This document shows positions 6,739-13,613 of a stretch of 24,701 nucleotides of DNA, one piece after another. The translations under genes were made by a program, and so were the position numbers. Source of the DNA: UBA6016 sp964568395 (GTDB lineage: Bacteria; Campylobacterota; Campylobacteria; Campylobacterales; UBA6016); contig CAZMPN010000022.1 of assembly GCA_964568395.1 (NCBI GenBank), positions 1-24,701 of the forward strand, in the 5' to 3' direction. The notes under the pieces were generated by a model, which saw only the letters and a program-made list of their open reading frames with translations, had not been told where the DNA came from and made no database searches. The stretch's first letter is position 1, and each line of letters opens with the position of its first letter.

Positions 6739-7760
6739 TACACAACTATCCTCTTGATTGAAGGATTTAGCCTTGTAATTATCTCGTAGCTTATGGTGTT
6801 ATACCTCTTTGCCAGTTTCGTCGCATCGTCAAAGACGCACACAGAATCGTCCGCGGACTCTACGCATATATTATCCATCGATACCCTACCGACAAGCCTT
6901 GAGCCGTTTGGCAGGATATACTCTCCTTCGGCCTTTACCCTGAAAAAGCCGTCGGCATACCCTATATCATAAGCGGAAACCACGGTATCCGTATATATTT
7001 TGCCGGTTGCGCCGTATCCGACCGCCTGACCAGCTTTTAGGCTTCTAGAGGCTATTTTGTCGGCCCACAGGGACATTACGGGACGAAGCTCAGGCGAGCC
7101 GACCGCATTTGGCATATCCAAATAGCCGTAAAGGGCTATGCCGACCCTTGCCATGTCGAATTCGCCCAGAGCGCCGCTTCTAAACAGCCCGGCTGAGTTT
7201 TGCAAATGAAAAAGCGGTCTTTTTAGTTTATTGCTTTCACAAAACGCAACTACTGTTTTTTTAATTTCCAAAAAGTTTTTTTCTTGCCAAAAACTCTCCG
7301 TTGAAAGCTCGTCGGCGCTTCTTAGATGGGAAAATACGCCCACTAAATTCAGCTTAGAGGCGACTATTTTTTTAAGAGCCGCATCAAGCTCACTCGCCAA
7401 AACACCGCTTCTGTGCATACCGCTATCTACTTTTAGCTGCACGTTTGCGCCGGCAGGGATTTTGTCTATATCCTCGATGGAGTTAATGGCGTACGATATA
7501 TTATCTTTTAGCGCAAAATCTGCGCATTCGGCGAGCACCAATATGTTTTTGAATATATCGCAAAGCCGCAGGGCTTCGTCACTATTTCTGACGACAGCGT
7601 TTTGGATGCCGTTTTTCGCGCACAGTGTGCCGAATTCGACCAGACCGTGCCCATAAGCGTTATCTTTTAATACCGCATACACCTTATCTATAGAGGCTTT
7701 TTTTGAGATTGTGGCTATGTTAAACCTGAGGGCATCCTCTCTTATTTCAATACGGGACAT
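6738..7760 (-). CDS. alr: Alanine racemase
   Basis: PLP enzyme that interconverts L- and D-alanine for peptidoglycan synthesis. The 340-residue product has the PLP lysine Lys32 in AVLKDNAYGHG, the VKVDSGMHRSG-like substrate segment (QLKVDSGMHRSGV), HLQNSAGLF, and the C-terminal-domain motif QAVGYGATGK carrying the catalytic tyrosine, followed by YDIGYADGFFR and GRVSMDN. It is slightly shorter than typical alr (about 355-375), as in relatives. It begins five bases after the fixH-like stop, with no clear Shine-Dalgarno, suggesting re-initiation. It is unusual to see a cell-wall gene placed in an oxidase transcript. Confidence 0.9.
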   Translation of the reverse strand: MSRIEIREDALRFNIATISKKASIDKVYAVLKDNAYGHGLVEFGTLCAKNGIQNAVVRNSDEALRLCDIFKNILVLAECADFALKDNISYAINSIEDIDKIPAGANVQLKVDSGMHRSGVLASELDAALKKIVASKLNLVGVFSHLRSADELSTESFWQEKNFLEIKKTVVAFCESNKLKRPLFHLQNSAGLFRSGALGEFDMARVGIALYGYLDMPNAVGSPELRPVMSLWADKIASRSLKAGQAVGYGATGKIYTDTVVSAYDIGYADGFFRVKAEGEYILPNGSRLVGRVSMDNICVESADDSVCVFDDATKLAKRYNTISYEIITRLNPSIKRIVV

Positions 7761-7765
7761 AACGG

Positions 7766-8257
7766 TTATTTTGTTTTATTGGCGAAAGTTTCAAAATCGG
7801 TAAATTTTTGCAAATTTCCGACTTGTATTTTGTACATCACTTTCCATCTGCCTTCTAGCGGCACTGAAAATTGTTTTGACGTATAGCTGCCGGCATTTTT
7901 TGCGAATTCGGTTATTTTGATATCGTGCCTAGACGTATCCGGCCTAGTAATCACAGCTGTAATGTTTGCATCTACGGCCTTGCCGGATTTGTCGGTTATG
8001 TTAAGCTCCAAATTTGCCGGAATATCTTTCATAAGGGACACTTTCGGAGTAGCCAAAAGATATTTTTCGTCAAACTCTCTCTGCAACGCGGCTATTTCAT
8101 TGTAGTTTTTATCGAGTTCTCTGTATGCCATCATATGACTATTGTCCATCTCGACAGGGGTAGAGAATGCGATTTTTAGCATATAGACCAATCCGCCGAC
8201 AAATAGCGCGCCAAAAGCAAGAAGACCTATAAGATAATAGTTTTTTTCTTGTTTCAC
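7766..8257 (-). CDS. FixH/CcoH-like membrane-anchored cbb3 oxidase accessory protein
   Basis: A 163-residue protein with a short cytoplasmic N terminus, one membrane helix (about residues 9-29) and a periplasmic beta-rich domain ending in a GRWKVMYKIQVG motif, as in FixH/CcoH proteins that aid assembly or stability of cbb3 oxidase. Position in the ccoNOQP run supports this. The start is a GTG at 8257-8255, overlapping the preceding stop as GTGA, with a strong AAGGAGG five bases upstream. A coiled or helical segment (about 35-65) links helix and domain. FixH assignment rests on topology, the C-terminal motif and context, so it is probable rather than certain. Confidence 0.7.
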   Translation of the reverse strand: MKQEKNYYLIGLLAFGALFVGGLVYMLKIAFSTPVEMDNSHMMAYRELDKNYNEIAALQREFDEKYLLATPKVSLMKDIPANLELNITDKSGKAVDANITAVITRPDTSRHDIKITEFAKNAGSYTSKQFSVPLEGRWKVMYKIQVGNLQKFTDFETFANKTK

Positions 8258-8838
8258 ACCGCCCTCCTTCTTTGATACATTCTATAAAAATATATACCTA
8301 GCGCCACAAATATAATCCCATAAAAAAGCGCCCTAAGTCCTTGCATGAAGTTTCTACTGTCGGAACCGATACTGGAATCTAGCTTGATACCCTTGCTTGA
8401 AGCGATCTCATCCGCAATTTCAGCCACACCGTTTAGCATTGCGGCAGAATATTTCGTATCTACAGAATTTTTATCCTGTGCCGCCAAAATAGGAATAATA
8501 TACGTATTTAGTATCTCGTTTTTATTCACTATCTTCTGCAAATCATCGGAAACAGTCACATCTACTTTTTGTTCTTTTGCAGAAAAAACAACCAGCACAT
8601 ATGGCGCCTTCAAAGAAGCGGATACGTTTTTTTCATACTCTACTATGCCGTGCGTATCGGCAACAAGATGCGCAACGATCGAAACTCCGGTTTTCAGATA
8701 TAGCTCATTCGTAATTTCAGTGATTTTGTCAAGCGAAGATTGTTTAATGACGTTTTCGTTTATTATTTCCGGCTTTGCAAAGCCGATAGAAGTCAGTAGT
8801 AATAAAGCGATAAAGCTTCTGCGGATTATTGTTCTCAT
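8254..8838 (-). CDS. TPM-domain-like periplasmic protein with C-terminal membrane anchor
   Basis: A 194-residue protein with a signal peptide (residues 1-22, IALLLLTSIGFA), a central alpha/beta domain of the TPM type (motifs ITEITNELYLKTG, VLVVFSAKEQKVDVTVSDDL and YSAAMLNGVAEIADEIA), and a single C-terminal helix (about 168-188) ending in the basic YQRRRAV. It should sit in the periplasm anchored to the inner membrane. In relatives such a gene accompanies ccoNOQP, and a role in oxidase biogenesis is inferred only from that context. The ATG at 8838 lacks a convincing Shine-Dalgarno and lies inside a perfect 11-bp hairpin (8816-8847). The stop overlaps the start of the fixH-like gene. Confidence 0.65.
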   Translation of the reverse strand: MRTIIRRSFIALLLLTSIGFAKPEIINENVIKQSSLDKITEITNELYLKTGVSIVAHLVADTHGIVEYEKNVSASLKAPYVLVVFSAKEQKVDVTVSDDLQKIVNKNEILNTYIIPILAAQDKNSVDTKYSAAMLNGVAEIADEIASSKGIKLDSSIGSDSRNFMQGLRALFYGIIFVALGIYFYRMYQRRRAV

Positions 8839-8847
8839 CCGCAGAAG
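8816..8847 (-). promoter_or_regulatory. Hairpin burying the start codon of the TPM-domain gene
   Basis: CTTCTGCGGAT (8816-8826) is the exact reverse complement of ATCCGCAGAAG (8837-8847), with a ten-base loop. In the minus-strand mRNA the ATG (8838-8836) lies at the top of one arm, so the fold would hide the initiation site. No strong ribosome-binding site precedes it. It may lower translation of this gene relative to its neighbours, or mark an mRNA processing site between the oxidase genes and the downstream genes. Confidence 0.6.
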
Positions 8848-8870
8848 TCTATCACTAAAATTCTTTTAAA

Positions 8871-8966
8871 TCAACCTACGTATAGGTGAAGTGGTGTTAC
8901 AACCGATATAAGCGTAATAGCCGCAAGTATAACGAGGCCAATCGTCAAAATCATATTTTTACTCAT
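8871..8966 (-). CDS. 31-residue single-pass membrane peptide in the cbb3 run
   Basis: A short frame beginning MSKNMILTIGLVILAAITLI and ending PLHLYVG, preceded by an excellent AAGGAGG five bases from the ATG. That ribosome site overlaps the stop codon of the DUF4006-like gene, so the two are translationally coupled. The product is a short charged N terminus, one hydrophobic helix (about residues 5-24) and a short tail. The likely role is a small structural or assembly subunit of the cbb3 oxidase, by analogy with CcoQ and other tiny oxidase subunits, but this is inference. I do not recognise a named family. Length, ribosome site and position argue against chance. Confidence 0.7.
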   Translation of the reverse strand: MSKNMILTIGLVILAAITLISVVTPLHLYVG

Positions 8967-8976
8967 TTGCCCCTCC

Positions 8977-9168
8977 TTACTTAGCGTCAACGACTTTTTT
9001 AACAGCCGCCGCATCGATCATTTTGATCTCTTTCTCGCCTTCTATCTTATAAAAGTTAGAAGCATTTTTTTGCTGCACAAGTAGAGCATTTGTGCCCAAA
9101 AAGCCGACGATAGAAAGAAGCAAAACTACAGCTATCAACATACCGCCGATTCCGTTTAGTCCAAACAT
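8977..9168 (-). CDS. DUF4006-like small membrane protein
   Basis: A 63-residue protein with one N-terminal membrane helix (about 8-30, GGMLIAVVLLLSIVGFLGTNALL) and a short hydrophilic tail reading FYKIEGEKEIKMIDAAAVKK. A gene like this directly follows ccoP in Campylobacter, and I match it to DUF4006 by length, topology and position. AAGGAG precedes the ATG. It probably belongs with the cbb3 oxidase as an accessory or structural element, but no biochemical role is established to my knowledge. Confidence 0.7.
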   Translation of the reverse strand: MFGLNGIGGMLIAVVLLLSIVGFLGTNALLVQQKNASNFYKIEGEKEIKMIDAAAVKKVVDAK

Positions 9169-9181
9169 ATTTTCTCCTTCC

Positions 9182-10072
9182 TTACTTTTTAGGATTGCTC
9201 ATCTCAGAATTTATGTAAGTTGCAACCGCCACAAATTGAGTTTTATTAAGCAGGCCTGATTTTTCAAATGAAGGCATATTACCGATATGGCCTTTTTTAC
9301 CTTTTACAAGAACAGTTTCAGCTATGAACTTAGGTGTTCCGTAAGTAGATAGATCCGGAGCCATTCCGTTCATACCTTTTCCATCTTCGCCATGGCAGCT
9401 TGCGCATGAAGCGGCAAAAGCAGCCTTACCTTCAGCCACAACGGCAGCATCGGCAGATTTTTTAGCGCCAGACATATCTAGCACATAAGTAGCTATTTTT
9501 TTAGCAGTTGCATCGTCAGCAAGACCTGCAGGCATTTCACCCATAGGGAAAGAAAGACCTTTGGCGCCGTTTTTGATAGTTGACATAATGCCCTCTTCGT
9601 TACCCCATTTAGAAAGGTCGGCAGCTTTACCGTTCATACCGTCGCCGGTTTGACCGTGGCATTGTGCGCATTGAGCAAGGAATATACTCTCGCCCATAGC
9701 TTTCAACGTTGCATGATCAGCATTTGCATATTTAGCTTCAAACTTGCTATTGTGGGCTCTAACCTCATCATTGTATTCGCCAAGTTGTGAATACGCATTT
9801 AGAGGATAGCCGGCAAGCCAGTACCAGCCAGCCCAGATAATTAGAATCAAAAAGATAGCAAACCAACCGGTTGGAACATCGTTTTTATATTCACCGATGC
9901 CATCCCAGTTTTCTTCAGCCAAAGGAGCGTCAGAAGTCGACTTCTCCTTCATCTTTTTTACATATCCTGCAACAACATAAGCTGTTACAACAACGACTAC
10001 GAAAAAGCCTAGACCACCAAGCATGGCGACTAGGTCAGAGCCGAAGTCGATTTTTCCTAGAAAACCTAGCAT
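9182..10072 (-). CDS. ccoP: cbb3-type cytochrome c oxidase, dihaem subunit CcoP
   Basis: Membrane-anchored dihaem cytochrome c that receives electrons from soluble or membrane cytochromes and hands them to CcoO. The 296-residue product has two N-terminal helices (about 16-38 and 70-89), a short cytoplasmic linker with NWDGIGEYKNDVP, and two periplasmic class I haem domains: CAQCH (C135, C138, H139) and CASCH (C223, C226, H227), with likely methionine ligands in the FPMGEMP and IGNMPSF segments. Length and plan are standard for CcoP. AAGGAG lies eight bases before the ATG. It follows ccoQ by 21 bases. Confidence 0.95.
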   Translation of the reverse strand: MLGFLGKIDFGSDLVAMLGGLGFFVVVVVTAYVVAGYVKKMKEKSTSDAPLAEENWDGIGEYKNDVPTGWFAIFLILIIWAGWYWLAGYPLNAYSQLGEYNDEVRAHNSKFEAKYANADHATLKAMGESIFLAQCAQCHGQTGDGMNGKAADLSKWGNEEGIMSTIKNGAKGLSFPMGEMPAGLADDATAKKIATYVLDMSGAKKSADAAVVAEGKAAFAASCASCHGEDGKGMNGMAPDLSTYGTPKFIAETVLVKGKKGHIGNMPSFEKSGLLNKTQFVAVATYINSEMSNPKK

Positions 10073-10093
10073 TTTTTTAGCTCCTTATTGTGT

Positions 10094-10291
10094 TTAGCTT
10101 TTTGCAGAATTAAATTTCTCAACAGGCGCATCGGATATGCTGTCATGAAGCATCATATCCGAATATTTTTCGTAATCCTTGTTGGTTTTTTTCTTGGATG
10201 TATACAGATGATACATATAAGCCAACATAAAAAATACGAGTAACGCTGTGCTAAGAAAATATGCGTAAGCCTGCACGAGACCTATATTCAT
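10094..10291 (-). CDS. ccoQ: cbb3-type cytochrome c oxidase subunit CcoQ (FixQ-like)
   Basis: A 65-residue protein with a single membrane helix (about 7-29) followed by a charged tail beginning YTSKKKTNKDYEKYSDMML. CcoQ stabilises association of CcoP with the CcoNO core. Size, topology and place between ccoO and ccoP define it. The tail is longer than in the shortest FixQ proteins. The gene starts ten bases after the ccoO stop. Confidence 0.88.
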   Translation of the reverse strand: MNIGLVQAYAYFLSTALLVFFMLAYMYHLYTSKKKTNKDYEKYSDMMLHDSISDAPVEKFNSAKS

Positions 10292-10301
10292 CGCCCTGCA
10301 C

Positions 10302-10967
10302 CTATTTTAGTCTGTTAAGATAAGCGATCAAGGCTACGATTTCTTTTACTTCGCCTTTCTCAAAAGCCTCTTTAACATCTTTGTCTTTCATGTCCGCAAC
10401 AATCTCTTTAGCTTGAGCCATCATAAGTTTTTGTGCGTTTGCCCTGTCGCCAAGCTCAGTACTATTTGGTTGATCGTAAGGAACTTTGAAAACAGTTTTA
10501 ACAGTATACGCCTCTGCATAAGCAGTATCCAGGTCTGCATTTTTTGTAAACAGCCATGGATATTTAGGCATTGTAGAACCTGGAACGATAAGTCCCGGAT
10601 TTCTCATGTGATTTTCATGCCAGTCAGTAGTTCTATAGTTACCAACCCTGTGAAGGTCTGGCCCGGTTCTGATTGAACCCCATAGGAACGGTCTGTCATA
10701 CGCATACTCACCGCTTAGGGAGTATTTACCGTATCTGTCCGTTTCAGACTTGAACGGTCTGATTAGCTGAGAGTGGCAAGAGTTGCAGCTCTCTTTTATA
10801 TAAACTTGTCTACCAGCTATTTCAAGCGGAGTGTAAGGCTTTAGGCCCTCAATCGGTCTTGAAGCTTGAGCAAAGTTTGGAATTATCTCTATAAGACCAG
10901 CAAAAGAGATAACAACAAAAACGCAAACCGCAAAAAAGAACGGATTTTTTTCTAACCAATGAAACAT
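10302..10967 (-). CDS. ccoO: cbb3-type cytochrome c oxidase, monohaem subunit CcoO
   Basis: Membrane-anchored c-type cytochrome that passes electrons from CcoP to CcoN. The 221-residue product has one N-terminal helix (about 9-29), then a periplasmic haem domain with CNSCH (C61, C64, H65) in the typical RQVYIKESCNSCHSQLIRPF setting, GPDLHRVGNYR, and a likely Met ligand in PGSTMPKYPWLF. Length is normal. An AAGGGGG ribosome site precedes the ATG, which lies 19 bases beyond the ccoN stop. Confidence 0.95.
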   Translation of the reverse strand: MFHWLEKNPFFFAVCVFVVISFAGLIEIIPNFAQASRPIEGLKPYTPLEIAGRQVYIKESCNSCHSQLIRPFKSETDRYGKYSLSGEYAYDRPFLWGSIRTGPDLHRVGNYRTTDWHENHMRNPGLIVPGSTMPKYPWLFTKNADLDTAYAEAYTVKTVFKVPYDQPNSTELGDRANAQKLMMAQAKEIVADMKDKDVKEAFEKGEVKEIVALIAYLNRLK

Positions 10968-10986
10968 AAGCTATATCCCCCTTCTC

Positions 10987-12450
10987 TTAAGCGCCCATCG
11001 GCGATGCAAATTGAGGCTCTTTTTCAAGCTTGCTTGCCGACAATGTTTTATACATGTTATACATGAACATAGCGAAACCTGCTAGATATAGCGCTCCACC
11101 CACAGCTCTGATTACATAGTAAGGGAATAGAACTCTAACGGTATCGATAAATGAGTATGCAAGGCTACCGTATTCGTCTGTAGCTCTCCACATTAGACCT
11201 TGTGTAATACCTGCGATCCACATAGAAGTGAAGTATAGAACAACACCGGTTGTTTGGATCCAGAATTGTGCATCCATAAGCTTTTTAGAGTAGATTTCTC
11301 TACCGAAAAGTCTTGGAGCCATGTGATAGAAAGCAGACATGATCATGAATACAACCCAACCAAGAACACCGTCATGAACGTGTCCAACGATCCAGTTTGT
11401 AAAGTGAGCAAGTGCGTTTACAGATTTGATTGATTGAATTGGACCTTCAATTGTTGAGAACATATAGAAAGTAGACGCGAAAATCATAAATTTGATTAGC
11501 GGACTATCTTTTAGTTGTTGCCATTGACCCTTCATTGTAAGAAGAATGTTAATAGCAGATGCCCAAGATGGAAGGATAAGAACAACAGAGAATACAGATC
11601 CCATTGTTTGCATCCAGTCTGGAACAGTTGAGTAAATCAAGTGGTGACCGCCAGCCCAAAGGTAAACAAATAGTAGCGACCAGAAACCTATAAGTGAAAG
11701 CTTATAAGAGTATAGAGGCTGACCAGCTTCTTTTGGAAGGAAGTAGTAAATCATCGCAACGATTGGCACGGTGAAAACAAATGCAACAGCATTGTGACCA
11801 AACCACCATTGTACAAGTGCGTCATTTGTACCAGCATACATAGAAACAGATTTTAGCATTGAACCATAACCAGAAACAAGAGCCGTTGGAACCTCAAGAT
11901 TGTTGAAGATGTAAAGCATAGCTACACCAAGGAAACAAGCTACATAATACCATACAGATATATATAGAGTTTTCTCTCTTCTCATACCTATCATACCAAA
12001 CATTACGATACCCCACATAACCCAAACAACAACGACAAGAAGGTCGATTGGCCATTCAAGCTCTGCGTACTCTTTTGAAGTAACAGTACCAGTTAAGAAA
12101 GACGCAACAGCAAGAGCCAAAATCAATACATATAGCGGAACCATAAGTTTCGCAACAGTATTTAGAAATTTGCTTTCAGCAAGTGAAACTTTTAGAGTTC
12201 TCTGCGCAACATAGAAGAATGTTGAGAAAATCGCAGGAATAGTAAAACCGTAAACAACGGCATTCGTGTGTAACGGTCTAAGTCTTCCGAATGTGAGATA
12301 TTCATCCCCTAGATTGCTAAGAACCGGAAAAGCTAGCTGGAAAGCCAAAATTACGCCTACCAACATGCCCACAAAACCGAGCACGATAGAGATAAGCATA
12401 AATTGCTTAGCTACCGAGTAATCGTAGCTTAGTGTAGCGTTATTTTGCAT
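10987..12450 (-). CDS. ccoN: cbb3-type cytochrome c oxidase catalytic subunit CcoN
   Basis: Catalytic subunit that reduces oxygen to water with high affinity and pumps protons. The 487-residue protein has about twelve membrane helices. Key residues visible: His61 (low-spin haem b ligand in RPLHTNAVVYGF), His219 (CuB ligand in WWFGHNAVAFVFT), the YSYKLSLIGFW segment bearing the active-site tyrosine, His269 and His270 (AGGHHLIYS), and His357/His359 in NWIVGHVHDGVLGW for the haems. An AAAGGAGG sits seven bases before the ATG. It is the first gene of a tightly packed minus-strand run and is divergent from exbB, with an FNR-like box upstream, fitting low-oxygen control. Confidence 0.97.
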   Translation of the reverse strand: MQNNATLSYDYSVAKQFMLISIVLGFVGMLVGVILAFQLAFPVLSNLGDEYLTFGRLRPLHTNAVVYGFTIPAIFSTFFYVAQRTLKVSLAESKFLNTVAKLMVPLYVLILALAVASFLTGTVTSKEYAELEWPIDLLVVVVWVMWGIVMFGMIGMRREKTLYISVWYYVACFLGVAMLYIFNNLEVPTALVSGYGSMLKSVSMYAGTNDALVQWWFGHNAVAFVFTVPIVAMIYYFLPKEAGQPLYSYKLSLIGFWSLLFVYLWAGGHHLIYSTVPDWMQTMGSVFSVVLILPSWASAINILLTMKGQWQQLKDSPLIKFMIFASTFYMFSTIEGPIQSIKSVNALAHFTNWIVGHVHDGVLGWVVFMIMSAFYHMAPRLFGREIYSKKLMDAQFWIQTTGVVLYFTSMWIAGITQGLMWRATDEYGSLAYSFIDTVRVLFPYYVIRAVGGALYLAGFAMFMYNMYKTLSASKLEKEPQFASPMGA

Positions 12451-12555
12451 ACACAGTCCTCCTTTAAAATTTAAGGCTCGAAGAACCTTGTAAACATTGC
12501 CCTTTACAAAAGCGTATAAATTGTATTAGCTAAAATCTGTAATCTTGCTTAAAAT

Positions 12556-12569
12556 TTGACTTAAATCAA
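12556..12569. promoter_or_regulatory. FNR/CRP-family binding-site candidate upstream of ccoN
   Basis: TTGACTTAAATCAA matches the FNR consensus TTGAT-N4-ATCAA at nine of ten defined positions. It lies about 110 bases before the ccoN start. cbb3 operons in many bacteria are controlled by FNR-type regulators, which makes the match meaningful, but the exact distance to the transcription start is unknown. Confidence 0.5.
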
Positions 12570-12576
12570 GAATTAA

Positions 12577-12699
12577 TTAACAATTTTTTAACAAACGACA
12601 CATACTATTAGACGACAATTTATGTCTTATTTCATTATTGTTTGGCGGGCTTTACAAAATTGTTAAACTCTATTTTAACTAAATTGTAAAATTAGTTAA
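12577..12699. repeat. Cluster of TTAAC/GTTAA half-sites
   Basis: TTAACAAT (12577-12584) is repeated as TTAACAAA (12588-12595), exactly 11 bases apart, about one helical turn. GTTAAA (12662-12667) and TTTAAC (12674-12679) form an inverted pair. TTAACTAA (12675-12682) and TTAGTTAA (12692-12699) form a perfect 8-bp inverted repeat with a nine-base spacer. The region may be an operator array, although the AT-rich background raises the chance of coincidence. Confidence 0.4.
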
Positions 12700-12765
12700 A
12701 CTTATCACTATGTGTTATTTTCTTATATTTTGCTAATTAAAGTAGTGTTTTTAGTGGTATTTTAG

Positions 12766-12771
12766 TATTAT
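12766..12771 (+). promoter_or_regulatory. Candidate -10 element for exbB-exbD-tonB
   Basis: TATTAT within TTTTAGTATTATCG differs from TATAAT at one base and lies about 38 bases before the exbB ATG, preceded by T-rich runs at roughly helical spacing (TTTTGC, GTGTTTTT, GGTATTTT), as is common in Campylobacter promoters. Confidence 0.4.
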
Positions 12772-12808
12772 CGCCGTCAAAATAAATATCAAAAACTAGA
12801 GAGAAAAG

Positions 12809-13240
12809 ATGCAAGAAGGTCTAAAGTTATTTATAGAGTATGGAATACTGGGGTTTTTGGGAGTGCTTAGCTTTATCTCCGTCTGGCTCGGAATAGAAAG
12901 ATGGCTGCACTATAGAGATATAAACATATCCAACTATGACACTATACACGATCTTGAGATAGACGTTACAAAAAATCTGACCATCATCTCTACGATAGCG
13001 GCAAACTCGGTATATGTCGGTCTGCTCGGAACGGTTCTCGGTATTATGCTCACTTTCGCATCCCTAGGTGAAACCGGGATCGTTGATTCAAAAACCATTA
13101 TGCAAAGCTTATCCTATACTCTCATAGCAACGGCCGCCGGACTTTTGGTAGCGATACCTTCAATAGTTATATACAACCTACTTGCAAGAAAAGCCGAAAC
13201 GATAGTAGCCAAGTGGGAAAAAACATATGGCAAAAATTAA
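12809..13240 (+). CDS. exbB: ExbB-type proton channel subunit
   Basis: Inner-membrane proton channel that, with ExbD, energises TonB for outer-membrane transport of iron complexes and similar cargo. The 143-residue product belongs to the short ExbB form, with three helices (about 9-28, 57-83 and 98-125) and the MotA/TolQ/ExbB hallmark VGLLGTVLGIMLTF followed by IATAAGLLVAIPSIVIYN. It lacks the larger cytoplasmic loop additions of E. coli ExbB. The ribosome site is weak (GAGAG). Its 3' end overlaps exbD by 14 bases. TolQ is the alternative, but the adjacent tonB-like gene favours ExbB. Confidence 0.88.
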   Translation: MQEGLKLFIEYGILGFLGVLSFISVWLGIERWLHYRDINISNYDTIHDLEIDVTKNLTIISTIAANSVYVGLLGTVLGIMLTFASLGETGIVDSKTIMQSLSYTLIATAAGLLVAIPSIVIYNLLARKAETIVAKWEKTYGKN

Positions 13241-13613
13241 AAAATTTGACTCTATAAACGTAGTTCCGTTTATAGACGTCATGCTTGTGCTACTTACGAT
13301 AGTGCTCACGGTAGCGACTTTTGTGGCGCAAGGACTTATTCCGGTAGACCTACCAAAAGGCTCAACCAAGCAGGAGATAAAGCTAAAATCAATAGAGATA
13401 GTTATAAAAGAAGACGGAAAAATATACTATCAAAACGAAATCGTAGACAAAAACACAATACGTCAGAAGCTGACAACCGTCAATAAAAACGACCAGATAA
13501 TCGTAAAAAGCGACAAAAACTCAAAATTCCAGTCTTTCGTCGACGTAATAGACGCACTCAAAGAACGCGACATAGAAAAAATATCTATCGTGACAAGCGT
13601 AAATGAGAAATAA
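13227..13613 (+). CDS. exbD: ExbD-type proton channel subunit
   Basis: Partner of ExbB. The 128-residue product has a short basic cytoplasmic start, one helix (about 12-36) with the essential protonatable aspartate (Asp17 in NVVPFIDVMLVLL, equivalent to Asp25 of E. coli ExbD), and a periplasmic domain ending in a FVDVIDALKERDIEKISIVT motif. It overlaps exbB upstream by 14 bases and tonB downstream by 11, so all three should be translated in step. Confidence 0.9.
   Translation: MAKIKKFDSINVVPFIDVMLVLLTIVLTVATFVAQGLIPVDLPKGSTKQEIKLKSIEIVIKEDGKIYYQNEIVDKNTIRQKLTTVNKNDQIIVKSDKNSKFQSFVDVIDALKERDIEKISIVTSVNEK

Larger units (their letters stand above)
12451..12808. other. Divergent ccoN/exbB control region
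   Basis: This 358-base AT-rich gap has no credible gene. From the ccoN side it contains a 7-bp hairpin just upstream of the ribosome site (12473-12489), a possible minus-strand -10 (TACAAT at 12525-12520), an FNR/CRP-type palindrome (12556-12569), repeated TTAAC/GTTAA half-sites (12577-12699), and a plus-strand -10-like TATTAT (12766-12771) about 38 bases before exbB. No clear Fur box was seen, although exbB-exbD-tonB genes are usually iron-controlled. Confidence 0.6.

Noticed and set aside
8345..8869. A 174-codon plus-strand frame opposite the TPM-domain gene
   Set aside because: It is a shadow of a well-supported gene: low-complexity Ser/Thr/Phe-rich composition, no ribosome site, and it covers the hairpin and start of the real gene.
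12640..12660. Sigma-54-like promoter (TTGGCGGGCTTTACA)
   Set aside because: The GG and GC pairs are not at the required spacing.
12601..12760. Fur box upstream of exbB
   Set aside because: Only half-matches such as TCATTATTG were seen, and no 19-base palindrome of the Fur type is present.
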